Shown one piece after another: positions 7,360 through 16,372 of a stretch of 64,000 nucleotides of DNA. Made by a program: the position numbers and the translations under genes. The notes beneath the pieces were generated by a model that saw only the letters and a program-made list of their open reading frames with translations, was not told where the DNA came from and made no database searches. This stretch comes from Bacillota bacterium (lineage in GTDB: Bacteria; Bacillota; Clostridia; Christensenellales; Aristaeellaceae), in the NCBI GenBank assembly GCA_023436585.1, contig JAEZIN010000028.1, positions 620,001 to 684,000 on the forward strand, in the 5' to 3' direction. Each line of letters starts with the position of its first letter. Positions within the stretch are counted from its first letter, which is position 1.

Positions 7360-8880
7360 ATGAGGAAAGCGATCATTGCGCTGCTGGCTGCCGTCGTGCT
7401 GATGGGCATGCTACCGCTGCATTCGGCTTTGGCGGAGGACTACTGGCCCACGGATAATTGGCGCATATCCACACCCGAGGTGCAGGGCATGGATTCGGCC
7501 ATCCTTGCCCAAATGTACCAGGATATTGCAAAAAGCGGCAAGGATATCAACAGCATTACCATCATCCGCAACGGCTATCTGGTGAACGAGGCCTATTTCT
7601 ATCCGTACAGCAAGGAGTACAGGCATTCGATCAATTCGGGTACAAAGAGCTTTGTTTCCGCGCTGGCTGGTATCGCGATGGAGGAAGGCAAAATTGGCGG
7701 CATGGAGGATGCGGTGCTGTCGTATTTCCCCGGCCTCAATGCGGCCAACGCGGATGCGCGGAAGCAAGAAATGCAAATCCGCCATTTGATGAACATGACA
7801 ACGGGCTTTGATTGGACCATTGACAGAAACGAATCCACCAACCAAATGCTGCAAAGCGCCGACTGGACAGAGCATGCCCTTGGCCTGCCCATGAAGGACG
7901 AGCCAGGCGCTGCTTTCAACTACTGCAACGGGGCCGCCCACATCCTGTCTTCCATTATAGAAAGAGCAACGGGCAAAAGGCTGGACGTTCTTTTGGACGA
8001 GAAGATGAAACCGCTGGGTTTCAGGGATTTGTACTGGCAGACAAGCCCCGAAGGCGCGAGCACCGGTTATTCGGGCATTTATATGTATCCTGACGACGCG
8101 GCGAAGTTCGGTTACCTGTATCTAAACAAGGGGAACTGGAATGGCACGCAGATCATACCGGAAAAGTGGGTGGAGGAATCGACCAAGCTCCAGGTTGCGG
8201 GCGGGTGGACGCCTTTGTTCCCGGGATACGGCTACATGTGGTGGATAAGCCGCTTTGGCGGCTATGCGGCACTGGGGAATGGGGGAAATTACATCTTTGT
8301 CATCCCCGAACTGAAGCTGGTAACCGTTTTTACAGGCGGCTTGTTTTCTGGGGAGAGTATGTTTTATCCGGGCGAACTGATGGAGAAGTATGTGGTACCG
8401 TCCATCGTATCCGATTCGCCGCTTGCGGAAAATTTCGCGTCCATGCAGGCGCTGGAAGCGGAGGTGGACGCGGTGCAGAATATCCCCGTGGCGCAGGCCG
8501 TAAAGCTGCCGGAGATGGCGGGCATGATTTCCGGGAAGACGATTGCCGTGGGCGACTCCATTCGTTATACCGTGGTGTTTGATGAAGTGGCAGGGGAACT
8601 TACCTACACCTACAACGACATGTTATCGTTCACCGCAGGCCTTGACAATGTGTACAGAGTCATGGACGCCGCAAATTTGTTCGGCGGCCTTGCGGATCAA
8701 AACCACAGGGCGATTCGCGCACAGTGGCTGGATGAAAAAACGCTGCGCATCTTTTCGCAGGACCTGGAGGACGGGTTTGAGGAAATCACCACCGTGACCT
8801 TTGAAGGAAGCGTAGTGACGATGAACATCAAGTCCAACCTGTATTACGAAACAACCATGACAGGGACGCTGATGGATTGA
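7360..8880 (+). CDS. Secreted beta-lactamase-family serine hydrolase
   Basis: 506 residues from ATG 7360, with AAGGAGG just upstream. A classical signal peptide ends near ALA (about residue 25). The serine beta-lactamase/penicillin-binding fold shows the SxxK motif in NSGTKSF, the YxN motif as YCN, and a glycine-rich LGNGG segment in the place of the KTG box. The sequence is closer to the class C/6-aminohexanoate-dimer hydrolase (NylB-like) esterase group than to resistance enzymes. The C-terminal 120 residues form an extra beta-rich domain. The substrate is unknown; cell-envelope peptides or esters are likely. It ends in a strong terminator. Confidence 0.9.
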   Translation: MRKAIIALLAAVVLMGMLPLHSALAEDYWPTDNWRISTPEVQGMDSAILAQMYQDIAKSGKDINSITIIRNGYLVNEAYFYPYSKEYRHSINSGTKSFVSALAGIAMEEGKIGGMEDAVLSYFPGLNAANADARKQEMQIRHLMNMTTGFDWTIDRNESTNQMLQSADWTEHALGLPMKDEPGAAFNYCNGAAHILSSIIERATGKRLDVLLDEKMKPLGFRDLYWQTSPEGASTGYSGIYMYPDDAAKFGYLYLNKGNWNGTQIIPEKWVEESTKLQVAGGWTPLFPGYGYMWWISRFGGYAALGNGGNYIFVIPELKLVTVFTGGLFSGESMFYPGELMEKYVVPSIVSDSPLAENFASMQALEAEVDAVQNIPVAQAVKLPEMAGMISGKTIAVGDSIRYTVVFDEVAGELTYTYNDMLSFTAGLDNVYRVMDAANLFGGLADQNHRAIRAQWLDEKTLRIFSQDLEDGFEEITTVTFEGSVVTMNIKSNLYYETTMTGTLMD

Positions 8881-8913
8881 TATTGTGATTGGCCAACCGG
8901 AGTATTTCAAGAA

Positions 8914-8946
8914 GCCGGCCTCCCGCGAATGGGCGGCCGGTTTTTT
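8914..8946 (+). terminator. Rho-independent terminator
   Basis: CCGGCC and GGCCGG stem followed by TTTTTT. Confidence 0.85.
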
Positions 8947-8979
8947 GCGGGAAAATATGATGAGAAATTGAAAAATCGT

Positions 8980-9008
8980 TTGACATGGGTTGTCCATGCT
9001 GATAGAAT
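8980..9008 (+). promoter_or_regulatory. guaB promoter with palindromic spacer
   Basis: TTGACA at 8980-8985, 17 bases, TAGAAT at 9003-9008. CATGG and CCATG face each other across the -35/spacer region, so a repressor could bind there. Confidence 0.75.
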
Positions 9009-9026
9009 AACTCCTAATAATCCAAT

Positions 9027-9058
9027 ATACCAAGGTCGGCTATAATCCGGCCTGGTAT
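9027..9058 (+). promoter_or_regulatory. Leader hairpin of guaB
   Basis: A 12-bp stem with one bulged A and one G-T pair. ATACCA pairs with TGGTAT, and GGTCGG pairs with CCGGCC around a CTATAAT loop. It starts about 12 bases after the predicted transcription start and ends 35 bases before the start codon. No T-run follows and no known purine riboswitch core is visible. Confidence 0.55.
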
Positions 9059-9093
9059 TCCCCCTTCAGGACCCACGGAAAGGATGATTTCAT

Positions 9094-10554
9094 ATGTTGT
9101 TAAAACAGGTTCGCGAAGGCCTCACCTTTGACGATGTATTGCTTGTTCCCCGCCGCAGCGAAGTGCTTCCCAAGGATGTGGACATCACCACGCGGCTGAC
9201 GCCCGTTATCAAGCTGAACATACCGCTGCTTTCCGCCGCCATGGACACGGTGACGGACGCGCGCCTGGCCATCGCCATCGCCAGGGAAGGCGGGCTGGGA
9301 ATTATTCACAAGAACATGTCAATTGAAGAGCAGGCGGCCCAGGTGGATAAGGTGAAACGCAGCGAGCATGGCGTCATCACCGATCCATTTTTTCTTTCTC
9401 CGGAGCATCTCGTAAAGGATGCGGACGCGCTGATGGCCCGCTACCGCATCAGCGGTGTGCCCATCACCAGGGACGGCCGGCTGGTGGGCATACTGACCAA
9501 CCGCGACCTGCGCTTTGAAACGGATATGAACCGCCTGATCGGCGAAGTGATGACCAGCAAAAACCTGGTGACAGCCCCCGTGGGCACGACGCTGGAGGAG
9601 GCCAAGAAGATACTGGCCGCCCACCGCATCGAGAAGCTGCCCATTGTGGACAAGGATTACAACCTAAGAGGGCTTATTACCATCAAGGATATTGAAAAGA
9701 GCACGAAGTACCCCAACAGCGCCAAGGATCAAAACGGGCGGCTGTTGTGCGGCGCGGCGGTGGGTATCACCAAGGATGTGCTGCAGCGCGTGGAAGCGCT
9801 GGTGAACGCCAAGGTGGACGTGATCTCCATTGACACGGCCCACGGCCACAGCCTGGGCGTACTGCATGCGGTGGAGGAAATCCGCAAACACTATCCCGGT
9901 GTGCAATTGTTTGCCGGCAACGTGGCCACCGCGGCCGCCACACATGATTTGATCGCAGCGGGCGTAGACTGTGTGAAGGTGGGCATCGGCCCGGGTTCCA
10001 TCTGCACCACGCGGGTGGTGGCGGGCATTGGCGTACCGCAGATTACGGCGGTCAGCGACTGCGCCGAGGAAGCCGACAAGCATGGCATATCCATCATCGC
10101 CGACGGCGGCATCAAGTATTCCGGCGACATCCCCAAGGCGATTGCGGCCGGCGCCGCGGCAGTGATGCTGGGCAGCCTGCTGGCCGGTGTGGAGGAAAGC
10201 CCCGGCGCCATGGAAATTTACCAGGGCCGTTCCTTCAAGGTGTACAGGGGCATGGGCTCCATCGGCGCCATGGCCGAAGGCAGCCGTGACCGCTATTTCC
10301 AGGAGGACGCGAAAAAGCTGGTGCCAGAGGGCGTGGAAGGCCGCGTGCCCTACAAGGGGCCGCTGTCGGACACGGTGTTCCAGCTGATGGGCGGGCTTCG
10401 GTCCGGCATGGGCTATTGCGGAACGTCCACCATTGAGGACCTGCGCAAGAACGGCGAATTCATTAGAATTACCGGCGCGGGGCTGAAGGAAAGCCATCCG
10501 CATGATATTTCCATCACCAAGGAAGCGCCGAATTATTCGAGAATGGAACCATGA
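9094..10554 (+). CDS. guaB: Inosine-5'-monophosphate dehydrogenase
   Basis: 486 residues, typical length. It oxidises IMP to XMP with NAD+, the committed step of guanine nucleotide synthesis. The TIM barrel is split by a CBS pair (about residues 95-205). The catalytic loop GPGSICTTR carries Cys304, the IMP-phosphate site appears as IADGGIKYSGD, and the flap has the MGSIGAM and YRGMGS segments. AAAGGATG precedes the ATG. The gene has its own promoter and structured leader. A guaA-like gene follows 210 bases downstream, with a family B repeat between them. Confidence 0.98.
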   Translation: MLLKQVREGLTFDDVLLVPRRSEVLPKDVDITTRLTPVIKLNIPLLSAAMDTVTDARLAIAIAREGGLGIIHKNMSIEEQAAQVDKVKRSEHGVITDPFFLSPEHLVKDADALMARYRISGVPITRDGRLVGILTNRDLRFETDMNRLIGEVMTSKNLVTAPVGTTLEEAKKILAAHRIEKLPIVDKDYNLRGLITIKDIEKSTKYPNSAKDQNGRLLCGAAVGITKDVLQRVEALVNAKVDVISIDTAHGHSLGVLHAVEEIRKHYPGVQLFAGNVATAAATHDLIAAGVDCVKVGIGPGSICTTRVVAGIGVPQITAVSDCAEEADKHGISIIADGGIKYSGDIPKAIAAGAAAVMLGSLLAGVEESPGAMEIYQGRSFKVYRGMGSIGAMAEGSRDRYFQEDAKKLVPEGVEGRVPYKGPLSDTVFQLMGGLRSGMGYCGTSTIEDLRKNGEFIRITGAGLKESHPHDISITKEAPNYSRMEP

Positions 10555-10555
10555 G

Positions 10556-10650
10556 GAAGGCTTGCTTTGCAAGCGTTAGTATCCCTTTCAGAGCAAGGCG
10601 GTACGATTACAAACGAGGGGGAACTGCGGTTCCCCCTCGTTGCTCCCTCA
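10556..10650 (+). repeat. Family B repeat (copy B1)
   Basis: Starts two bases after the guaB stop. GCTTGC/GCAAGC hairpin at 10560-10574, a degenerate middle hairpin, then TACGATTACAA. A perfect 12-bp stem ACGAGGGGGAAC/GTTCCCCCTCGT at 10613-10640 is followed by TGCTCCC. It probably also ends the guaB transcript, although there is no T-run. Confidence 0.7.
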
Positions 10651-10763
10651 AGATTTACAGGATACATCGCGGTGTATGCGGCTGATGTAATCCTAAGTAT
10701 GCAGGATTTGGCATCCGTCCGTCGAATGGTATCCCTTATGTGTTATAACCGGGAGGTGCGAAA

Positions 10764-12236
10764 GTGCGCGATATGGTACTGATCTTAAGCTTCGACGGGG
10801 CGAATGGCCGTTCCGTGGCACGAAAGCTTCGGGCAGAGCGGGTGTATTGCAAGATTGTTCCCGCGGATATCGCGCCGGAGGAGGTTCAAAATCAGGAGCC
10901 GCTGGGGTTGATCCTGGCGGGCAGCTCCCAGGGGGCTTTGAGCCTGCCTGGTTTTGATCCTCAGATTTTGGAAATGGGTTTGCCTGTGCTGGCCATGGGC
11001 GACGCGGCGGCAGCTGTCTGCGGGCTGCTTCATGGTCAGGCCGCAGATACGTATCTGGAGCAGAGTGCGGCGCCTGTTACCTATGCGGCGGGGCTGCCCC
11101 TGTTTGAGGAAGTGGCCGAGGGCGAGCGAATGATGACTTTCGTGCGGCCCTTGACGCTCACGGAGGACTTGGTTCCCGCCGCCTGGGCCAGGGATGCGGT
11201 GATCGGTTTTTCTCATGCGGAGAAGCGGCTGTACGGCCTGCAGTTTCAGGTGGAGCAGAACGACCCCGACGGGCTGATGATCCTGGCGAACTTCGCCATG
11301 AAGGTGTGCGGCTGCACGCCATGGTGGGACAGCGCGGCCTTTATCCAGCGTGCGGTGGATGAAATCCGCCGGGTGGTAGGGGAAGGCACGGCGCTTTGCG
11401 CCATTTCTGGCGGCGTGGACAGCGGGGTTTGCGCGATGCTGGGCCATAAGGCCATCGGCGCGCGGCTCAAGTGCATTTTTGTGGACACGGGGCTATTGCG
11501 CAAAGGCGAGGGCGACTTCGTCATGGCCTTCTACCGGGATACACTGGGCCTGAACATTGTGCGGGTGGATGCCGCCGACCGGTTTTTGCGGGAGCTTTCG
11601 GGGATAACCGATCCCGTGCGGAAGGGGCAGACGGCCACACGCCTTCTGCAGGAGATATTAAACGCCGAGGTGGCCAAGACGCCGGAAGTGAACGTGCTCC
11701 TGGAGGGCACCAATTATTCCGATTATGCCGTGAGCCCCATGTCGGAGACGACCATTTCCATGGGTGCCCGTTCCCGCAAGGCGACACTGGTGGAGCCGGT
11801 GCGGGAGCTGTTCAAGGATGAGATCCGCCGTGTGGGCGAGGAAATGGGAATGCCGGCAGAGCTTACCTCCCGGCAGCCTTTCCCGGCAGCCGGGCTGGCG
11901 CTGCGCATCCTGGGGGATGTGACGAGCCAGCGCTTGAATGTGCTGCGGGAGGCGGACTTCATATTCCAGGAGGAAGTGGCGCAAAGCGGCCAGGGCAAGC
12001 GGCTGTGGCAGCATTTTGCGGTGCTAAGCGATATGGCTTTAAGCGGGCTTAACGGCATGGCCATCTGTTTGCGGGCTGTGCATGCCAGCGAAAGCTCCGC
12101 GGCCATCGCGGCAAGGCTGCCTTATGATCTATTGGAGCGGGCTGCCGGACGTATTTTGAAGGCATTACCCCAGGTGGTGCGGGTGGTGTATGATTTGACG
12201 CCCAGCCATAATTTTTCGGGGATTGAATGGCAGTGA
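10764..12236 (+). CDS. GMP synthase-like protein with degenerate glutaminase domain
   Basis: 490 residues from GTG 10764 behind GGGAGG. The architecture is that of GuaA: class I amidotransferase domain (1-190), ATP-pyrophosphatase with SGGVDS at 215-220, and C-terminal dimerisation domain. The catalytic triad is broken: Gly79 stands where GICYGMQ has cysteine, and Gln162 where FHPE has histidine; only Glu164 remains. GuaA motifs that hold XMP are also changed: KSHHN is missing, GTxYPDVIES reads GTNYSDYAVSP, and KPPxTIEWE reads SHNFSGIEWQ. It may use free ammonia or a separate glutaminase, or a different substrate. The place next to guaB argues for a role in purine metabolism. Canonical guaA may lie elsewhere. 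Confidence 0.85.
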   Translation: MRDMVLILSFDGANGRSVARKLRAERVYCKIVPADIAPEEVQNQEPLGLILAGSSQGALSLPGFDPQILEMGLPVLAMGDAAAAVCGLLHGQAADTYLEQSAAPVTYAAGLPLFEEVAEGERMMTFVRPLTLTEDLVPAAWARDAVIGFSHAEKRLYGLQFQVEQNDPDGLMILANFAMKVCGCTPWWDSAAFIQRAVDEIRRVVGEGTALCAISGGVDSGVCAMLGHKAIGARLKCIFVDTGLLRKGEGDFVMAFYRDTLGLNIVRVDAADRFLRELSGITDPVRKGQTATRLLQEILNAEVAKTPEVNVLLEGTNYSDYAVSPMSETTISMGARSRKATLVEPVRELFKDEIRRVGEEMGMPAELTSRQPFPAAGLALRILGDVTSQRLNVLREADFIFQEEVAQSGQGKRLWQHFAVLSDMALSGLNGMAICLRAVHASESSAAIAARLPYDLLERAAGRILKALPQVVRVVYDLTPSHNFSGIEWQ

Positions 12237-12268
12237 AAGGTTAAGTGATATCGTTGACCAGGAAGAAG

Positions 12269-12443
12269 GAGGGTATCGCGCCAGCGGGCGCGACCAAAGG
12301 GCTTTCCGGTCGGTCCATCTTGCTCAATAGTCGCATTGCTGCGCTGCCGCGCGCACTGCTCTTTTTTGCAAGCCTCCTCCGCCTCGCTTCATCCGGCACA
12401 GCCGGCGCTTCGGCTACGGAGCCTTTGGAACCTTCGGAAGCCA
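12269..12443 (+). repeat. Family A repeat, long form (A3)
   Basis: First hairpin CGCGCC, loop AGCG, GGCGCG. The second hairpin is opened by the long insert (TCAATAGTCGCATTGCTGCG onward, with a degraded CCGGC palindrome). It closes with CCTTTGGAACCTTCGG. Confidence 0.85.
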
Positions 12444-12523
12444 TCTTTTTGTATGCTTAATTTAATATCCATTTGATATGACAGATAGTCTTTCTACGAA
12501 AGCTTTGATATGGAGGAATTATT

Positions 12524-13420
12524 ATGTTTTTATGCGACACCCATTCGGATACACTGTATGAGGTTGGCTGGAAAAAGAACAACAACACCGATATCACCCT
12601 TGAGCGGGAGCTTGCCGGCAACGTTGCGCTGCAGGTAATGGCGCTGTGGACCGGCCCTGACGGAAAGAAAGGCGACGTGAAGGGGATTGTTTCCGCGGAG
12701 CTGGAAGCGTTGGAGGTATTGAAAGCTAGGGGCTTCAAACATATCGACGATCCCTTTGAGGCAAAAGAGGGCGAAGTGGCCATCCTTCTGTCGGTGGAAG
12801 GCGGCGAGGTGTTTGAGGATGGCATTGAGACCGTGGCCTACTGGCGCAAAAAGGGTGTGCGCATGGCCGGCATCACCTGGAACCATGAAAACAACCTGGG
12901 CCATCCCGCCAAGGGCGGCAGTACCCAAGGGCTTACGCCTTACGGTTTGCAGGTGGTAAAAGAAATGCAGCAACTGAACATCGCCGTGGACGTCAGCCAC
13001 CTGAACGAGGCGGGCTTTTACGATATCTTCCAAAAAACCAATGTGCCGCCCCTGGCTTCCCATAGCTGCGTTGCCAAGCTGCGGCCGCATTTTCGCAACC
13101 TTACCGACGAGCAGCTCCGCCTGCTGATCAAGGAAGGCGGCTACATCGGCATCAACTTCTACGGCGAGTTCCTGGCTGAAAAGGATGCCACTGTGGATAC
13201 GGTGCTGGACCACATTGATTACATCTGCCAGATGGGCGGGGAAAAGCAGGTGGGCTTCGGTTCCGATTTTGACGGCATCGACGTCTACCCCGATGGCTTG
13301 CGCCATCCCGGCCAGCTGAAAAACCTCATATCGGGCCTGCGCCGCAGGGGCTACAGCGAAGCGGTGATTGAAGGTATCGCCGGGAAGAATCTGCTGGATT
13401 ACTTTGAGAGGATCGTTTAA
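12524..13420 (+). CDS. Membrane-type dipeptidase, peptidase M19
   Basis: 298 residues, ATG 12524 behind TGGAGG. M19 zinc dipeptidases cleave dipeptides, often including D-amino-acid-containing ones. The metal ligands are visible: DTHSD near the N-terminus, the bridging glutamate in LSVEGGE, and histidines in VDVSHLN and ASHSC. The GSDFDGID motif near the C-terminus is also typical. There is no signal peptide, so it is cytoplasmic. It stands alone between repeats and a hypothetical gene. Confidence 0.94.
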   Translation: MFLCDTHSDTLYEVGWKKNNNTDITLERELAGNVALQVMALWTGPDGKKGDVKGIVSAELEALEVLKARGFKHIDDPFEAKEGEVAILLSVEGGEVFEDGIETVAYWRKKGVRMAGITWNHENNLGHPAKGGSTQGLTPYGLQVVKEMQQLNIAVDVSHLNEAGFYDIFQKTNVPPLASHSCVAKLRPHFRNLTDEQLRLLIKEGGYIGINFYGEFLAEKDATVDTVLDHIDYICQMGGEKQVGFGSDFDGIDVYPDGLRHPGQLKNLISGLRRRGYSEAVIEGIAGKNLLDYFERIV

Positions 13421-13429
13421 GGTGTTTGG

Positions 13430-13885
13430 TTGTCTGAATACATTGGCTATGAAAAAAGTGCGGAAATATGCTGCATTTCTTCAGTATATGTGATTTCATT
13501 GTTTTTCCGGTTTCTTTTTATCCCCTTTGCTGCTGATGCCGATTTTCGATTTCGGTATGAAGACGGTGAAGGCGTGAAATCGGATATCGTAACAGTGAGT
13601 GAAGAGGACGCAGCGTTTCTTAAGCAAACATTCAACCTCCAGCATATGGTATTTGATTGGGACTTTATTGATGTGCCAAGCTCATATAATAATGAATATG
13701 CGATTACATTTTATGGTTTTCTGGGAATCAAAACCAGACTCCTGATGAATACAGATGAATCTGAAATGATAAGGTACAGGCTTGGTAACAGTTTCTGGTT
13801 AATCACTGTTGACCCTGACAAAGGCAAGGCTATGGCGAATATTTTTGGGAAATATATAGGAAACAAGTCAGTTATTACGCATTAG
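13430..13885 (+). CDS. Hypothetical protein, N-terminus possibly frameshifted
   Basis: 151 codons from a TTG. The body (FRYEDGEGVKSDIVTVSEED, then a beta-rich region) is preceded by a hydrophobic stretch ISLFFRFLFIPFAAD that looks like the core of a signal peptide. A lysine-rich start, MKKVRKYAAFLQ, exists at 13449 in another frame and would complete that signal peptide after a one-base shift near 13480-13490. So the gene is either broken or begins at the weak TTG. No family recognised. A terminator follows. Confidence 0.5.
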   Translation: MSEYIGYEKSAEICCISSVYVISLFFRFLFIPFAADADFRFRYEDGEGVKSDIVTVSEEDAAFLKQTFNLQHMVFDWDFIDVPSSYNNEYAITFYGFLGIKTRLLMNTDESEMIRYRLGNSFWLITVDPDKGKAMANIFGKYIGNKSVITH

Positions 13886-13908
13886 ACACTTCAGTTTTAT
13901 GAAAAAGT

Positions 13909-13943
13909 GCAGGGGTGCCGAGTTCGGGCATCCCTGCTTTGTC
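13909..13943 (+). terminator. Rho-independent terminator
   Basis: Stem GCAGGGGTGCC with GGCATCCCTGC (one G-T pair), followed by TTTGTCT. Confidence 0.65.
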
Positions 13944-14087
13944 TGCTTATGGAAAAATGGGCTTGCTGTAGGACGATGGGAGAGTCATGGCACTTTGCTC
14001 TCCCATCCAGGCTGGCGGTATCCAGGAATAGATTGTGGCGAATGCTTTCAAACTAACAGAAGGCATTCCTTTTTTGAGGTGACGTGA

Positions 14088-14747
14088 ATGATCCAATTGA
14101 ACCATATCACCAAAACGTATCCTTTCGGCGGGTTGCAGGTGGCGGCTTTGAACGATGTGTCCCTTCATATCCACCCCCAGGAGTACGTATCCATCGTAGG
14201 CCCCAGCGGATCGGGAAAATCTACGCTGATGAACATCATTGGCTGTTTGGATACGCCCACCTCCGGCTCCTATCTGCTGGACGGCCTGGATGTGTCGGGC
14301 CTTGGCGCCAACGAGCTGGCGAACATACGCTCCGGCAAGATCGGCTTTGTATTCCAGGGCTTTCACCTTTTGCCCCGGCTGACGGCGCTGGAGAACGTGG
14401 CGCTGCCGCTGCTATTGCAAGGCGTACCGCCCAAGGCAAGGGAGGAGCGGGCGGCGGAGGCATTACGGCAGGTGGGGCTTAATCAGCGGATGGGTCACAA
14501 GCCTTCCCAATTGTCCGGCGGACAGCAGCAGCGGGTGGCCATCGCCAGGGCGCTTATTTTGAATCCCCGGGTGCTTTTGGCCGACGAGCCCACCGGCAGC
14601 CTGGATGAGCAATCCACCAGGGAGGTATTGGCCCTGCTGGATGGCCTGCACCAAAAGGGCCATACCATCGTACTCATCACCCATGACGCATCCGTGGCGG
14701 AGCGGGCGGACAGGCGGGTTTCTGTTTCCTCGGGGCAGGTGCATTAA
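14088..14747 (+). CDS. ABC transporter ATP-binding protein, MacB/LolD type, orphan
   Basis: 219 residues, complete ATPase: Walker A GPSGSGKST near residue 40, Q-loop FVFQGFH, signature LSGGQQQR, Walker B VLLADEPTGSLD, and switch histidine THD. The sequence belongs to the MacB/LolD/FtsE-like group that serves FtsX-fold permeases for lipoprotein, peptide or antibiotic export. No permease gene lies on either side: a hypothetical gene and a terminator are upstream, a flavoprotein downstream. It therefore pairs with a permease encoded elsewhere or is a leftover. GAGGTGA precedes the ATG. Confidence 0.9.
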   Translation: MIQLNHITKTYPFGGLQVAALNDVSLHIHPQEYVSIVGPSGSGKSTLMNIIGCLDTPTSGSYLLDGLDVSGLGANELANIRSGKIGFVFQGFHLLPRLTALENVALPLLLQGVPPKAREERAAEALRQVGLNQRMGHKPSQLSGGQQQRVAIARALILNPRVLLADEPTGSLDEQSTREVLALLDGLHQKGHTIVLITHDASVAERADRRVSVSSGQVH

Positions 14748-14913
14748 TCGGTATACAGAAAAGCTGACCATATGGAAGGCGGTGCATGCCAATGTACCTG
14801 CCTTCCTTTGTTTATGGAAAGGAGCACCCCTACACTGTTTCTATACGGAAGCATAGGGTGAAAGGGGGAGAGATGACAAAAGCTGTTCCCAAGCTACAAA
14901 AGGTGGTCGTAGT

Positions 14914-16251
14914 ATGGAATATGTTTGCGGGCTCACCGGCGAAGTGGTTACGCCGGCCAGCCCCTTTTACAATCAAGCGCGGCAGGAATTCAACAGGGCC
15001 ATACAAAAGTTCCCTGTGGCCATTGTATACTGCCATAGCAAGTATGATATTGCCAACGCGGTGAAATGGGCAAGGAGGAATGACACCCCCTTGCGCATCC
15101 GCAGTGGCGGGCACAATTTTGAGGGTTACTCCATAGGAAACGGCGTGCTAGTGATTGATGTCAGCCGTATGAAGGGTATGCGGCTGGAGAACGGCATGCT
15201 GACAGTGGAGTGCGGTATACAATTCCAGGAGCTGTATGGATTGATATCGCCTTTGGGCTACCCCTTCCCCGGTGGAAGCTGCCCCACGGTGGGCGTATCA
15301 GGGTATACCCTGGGCGCCGGGTGGGGCCTGTCCGCCAGGCAGTACGGCCTTGGCTGCGACTGCCTGGTGGGAGCCGAGATCATAGATGCAAATGGTTTCG
15401 TGCTGACAGTCAGCGAGAATTGCCGCCCGGACCTGTACTGGGCATTGCGGGGCGCCGGCGGCGGGAACTTTGGCGTGGTAGCTTCCATGACCTTCCGGTT
15501 GCCGCCCAGGGTGGATACGGTGACAACAGTGGAATTCACTTATGAAAATGCCAGCCACGAAAAGCAGGCGGAATTTTTAAAGGCATGGCAGGGTTGGCTG
15601 AAAAACGTGGACAGCCGCCTGACGATTGTCGTGAGCATGTACCACGCCCGGGAGGAAGGCTTTGGCATCTACGGATTCGGGCTTTATTACGGCCAGGAGG
15701 CGGAGGCGCGCCAAGCCGCGGCACCGCTGGAGGCTGTGGGCGGCGGGACGTATGAATACCTGCAGGGCACGCTGGAAGCAGCCATGCAGGCGGTGACGGA
15801 GGGCTATCCTCCTTATGAAATGTTCAAGCCGACAGGCCGGTTTGTATTGCGGCCATTGAATGACCGTGAGATATGGAAGCTGACAGGCATTTTGCGGGAT
15901 GTGCCGCCAGGTTCGGACTTGACCGCGCTATCCCTATATGCCATGGGCGGCCGAATCAGGGATATTTGCACGAACGATACAGCCTTTTACTACAGGGATG
16001 CTCTGTATATTGCAGGCATACAGTCCGTTTGGACTGATCCTAAGTATAAGGCGGTGAACACTGCCTGGGTGGAGGAGAAGTTCCGTTACCTGTACGGCAT
16101 CACCGGCGGCTCCTTTGTCAACTTTCCAATCGGCAGCCTGCCGGACTATCTGGAGGCCTATTACGGAGGCAACGCGGAGTGTTTGAGGTATGTCAATGAA
16201 AAGTACGACCCGTGCAATGTGTTCTGCTTTCCCCAGTGCGTTAGGGCATGA
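14914..16251 (+). CDS. Berberine-bridge-type FAD-linked oxidoreductase
   Basis: 445 residues. An FAD-binding domain of the PCMH/VAO fold (about residues 35-205) has RSGGHNFEG and GGSCPTVGVSGYTLGAGWG. The histidine and cysteine in these motifs are the two covalent FAD attachment sites of bicovalent BBE-like enzymes. The C-terminal BBE segment ends with YGGNAECLRYVNEKYDP. Such enzymes oxidise sugars, alkaloids or secondary metabolites. The start ATG 14914 follows AAGGTGG. There are no neighbouring biosynthetic genes, and the substrate cannot be told. A run of family A repeats follows directly. Confidence 0.92.
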   Translation: MEYVCGLTGEVVTPASPFYNQARQEFNRAIQKFPVAIVYCHSKYDIANAVKWARRNDTPLRIRSGGHNFEGYSIGNGVLVIDVSRMKGMRLENGMLTVECGIQFQELYGLISPLGYPFPGGSCPTVGVSGYTLGAGWGLSARQYGLGCDCLVGAEIIDANGFVLTVSENCRPDLYWALRGAGGGNFGVVASMTFRLPPRVDTVTTVEFTYENASHEKQAEFLKAWQGWLKNVDSRLTIVVSMYHAREEGFGIYGFGLYYGQEAEARQAAAPLEAVGGGTYEYLQGTLEAAMQAVTEGYPPYEMFKPTGRFVLRPLNDREIWKLTGILRDVPPGSDLTALSLYAMGGRIRDICTNDTAFYYRDALYIAGIQSVWTDPKYKAVNTAWVEEKFRYLYGITGGSFVNFPIGSLPDYLEAYYGGNAECLRYVNEKYDPCNVFCFPQCVRA

Positions 16252-16268
16252 GGATTATTCACAGAGAG

Positions 16269-16337
16269 GGATTTCGCATCTGCGGATGCGACCAAAGGGC
16301 TTTCCGGCCGCCCTTTGGAAACTTTCGGGGGCCATTT
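16269..16337 (+). repeat. Family A repeat, short form (A4)
   Basis: CGCATC, loop TGCG, GATGCG. CCAAAGGGC with a CCGCCCTTTGG arm, then CTTTCGG. It begins 18 bases after the stop of the flavoprotein gene. Confidence 0.85.
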
Positions 16338-16372
16338 CCAAATAGTGTTCGAATTGCCGCATGTTAAGAAGA

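Noticed and set aside
7411..7941. Minus-strand ORF inside the serine hydrolase gene
   Set aside because: Shadow of the hydrolase gene with no start signals.
9009..9093. Purine riboswitch upstream of guaB
   Set aside because: No three-way-junction core and too short a leader. Only one hairpin is seen.
10567..10782. 71-codon ORF between guaB and the guaA-like gene
   Set aside because: It translates the family B hairpins and runs into the binding site of the next gene.
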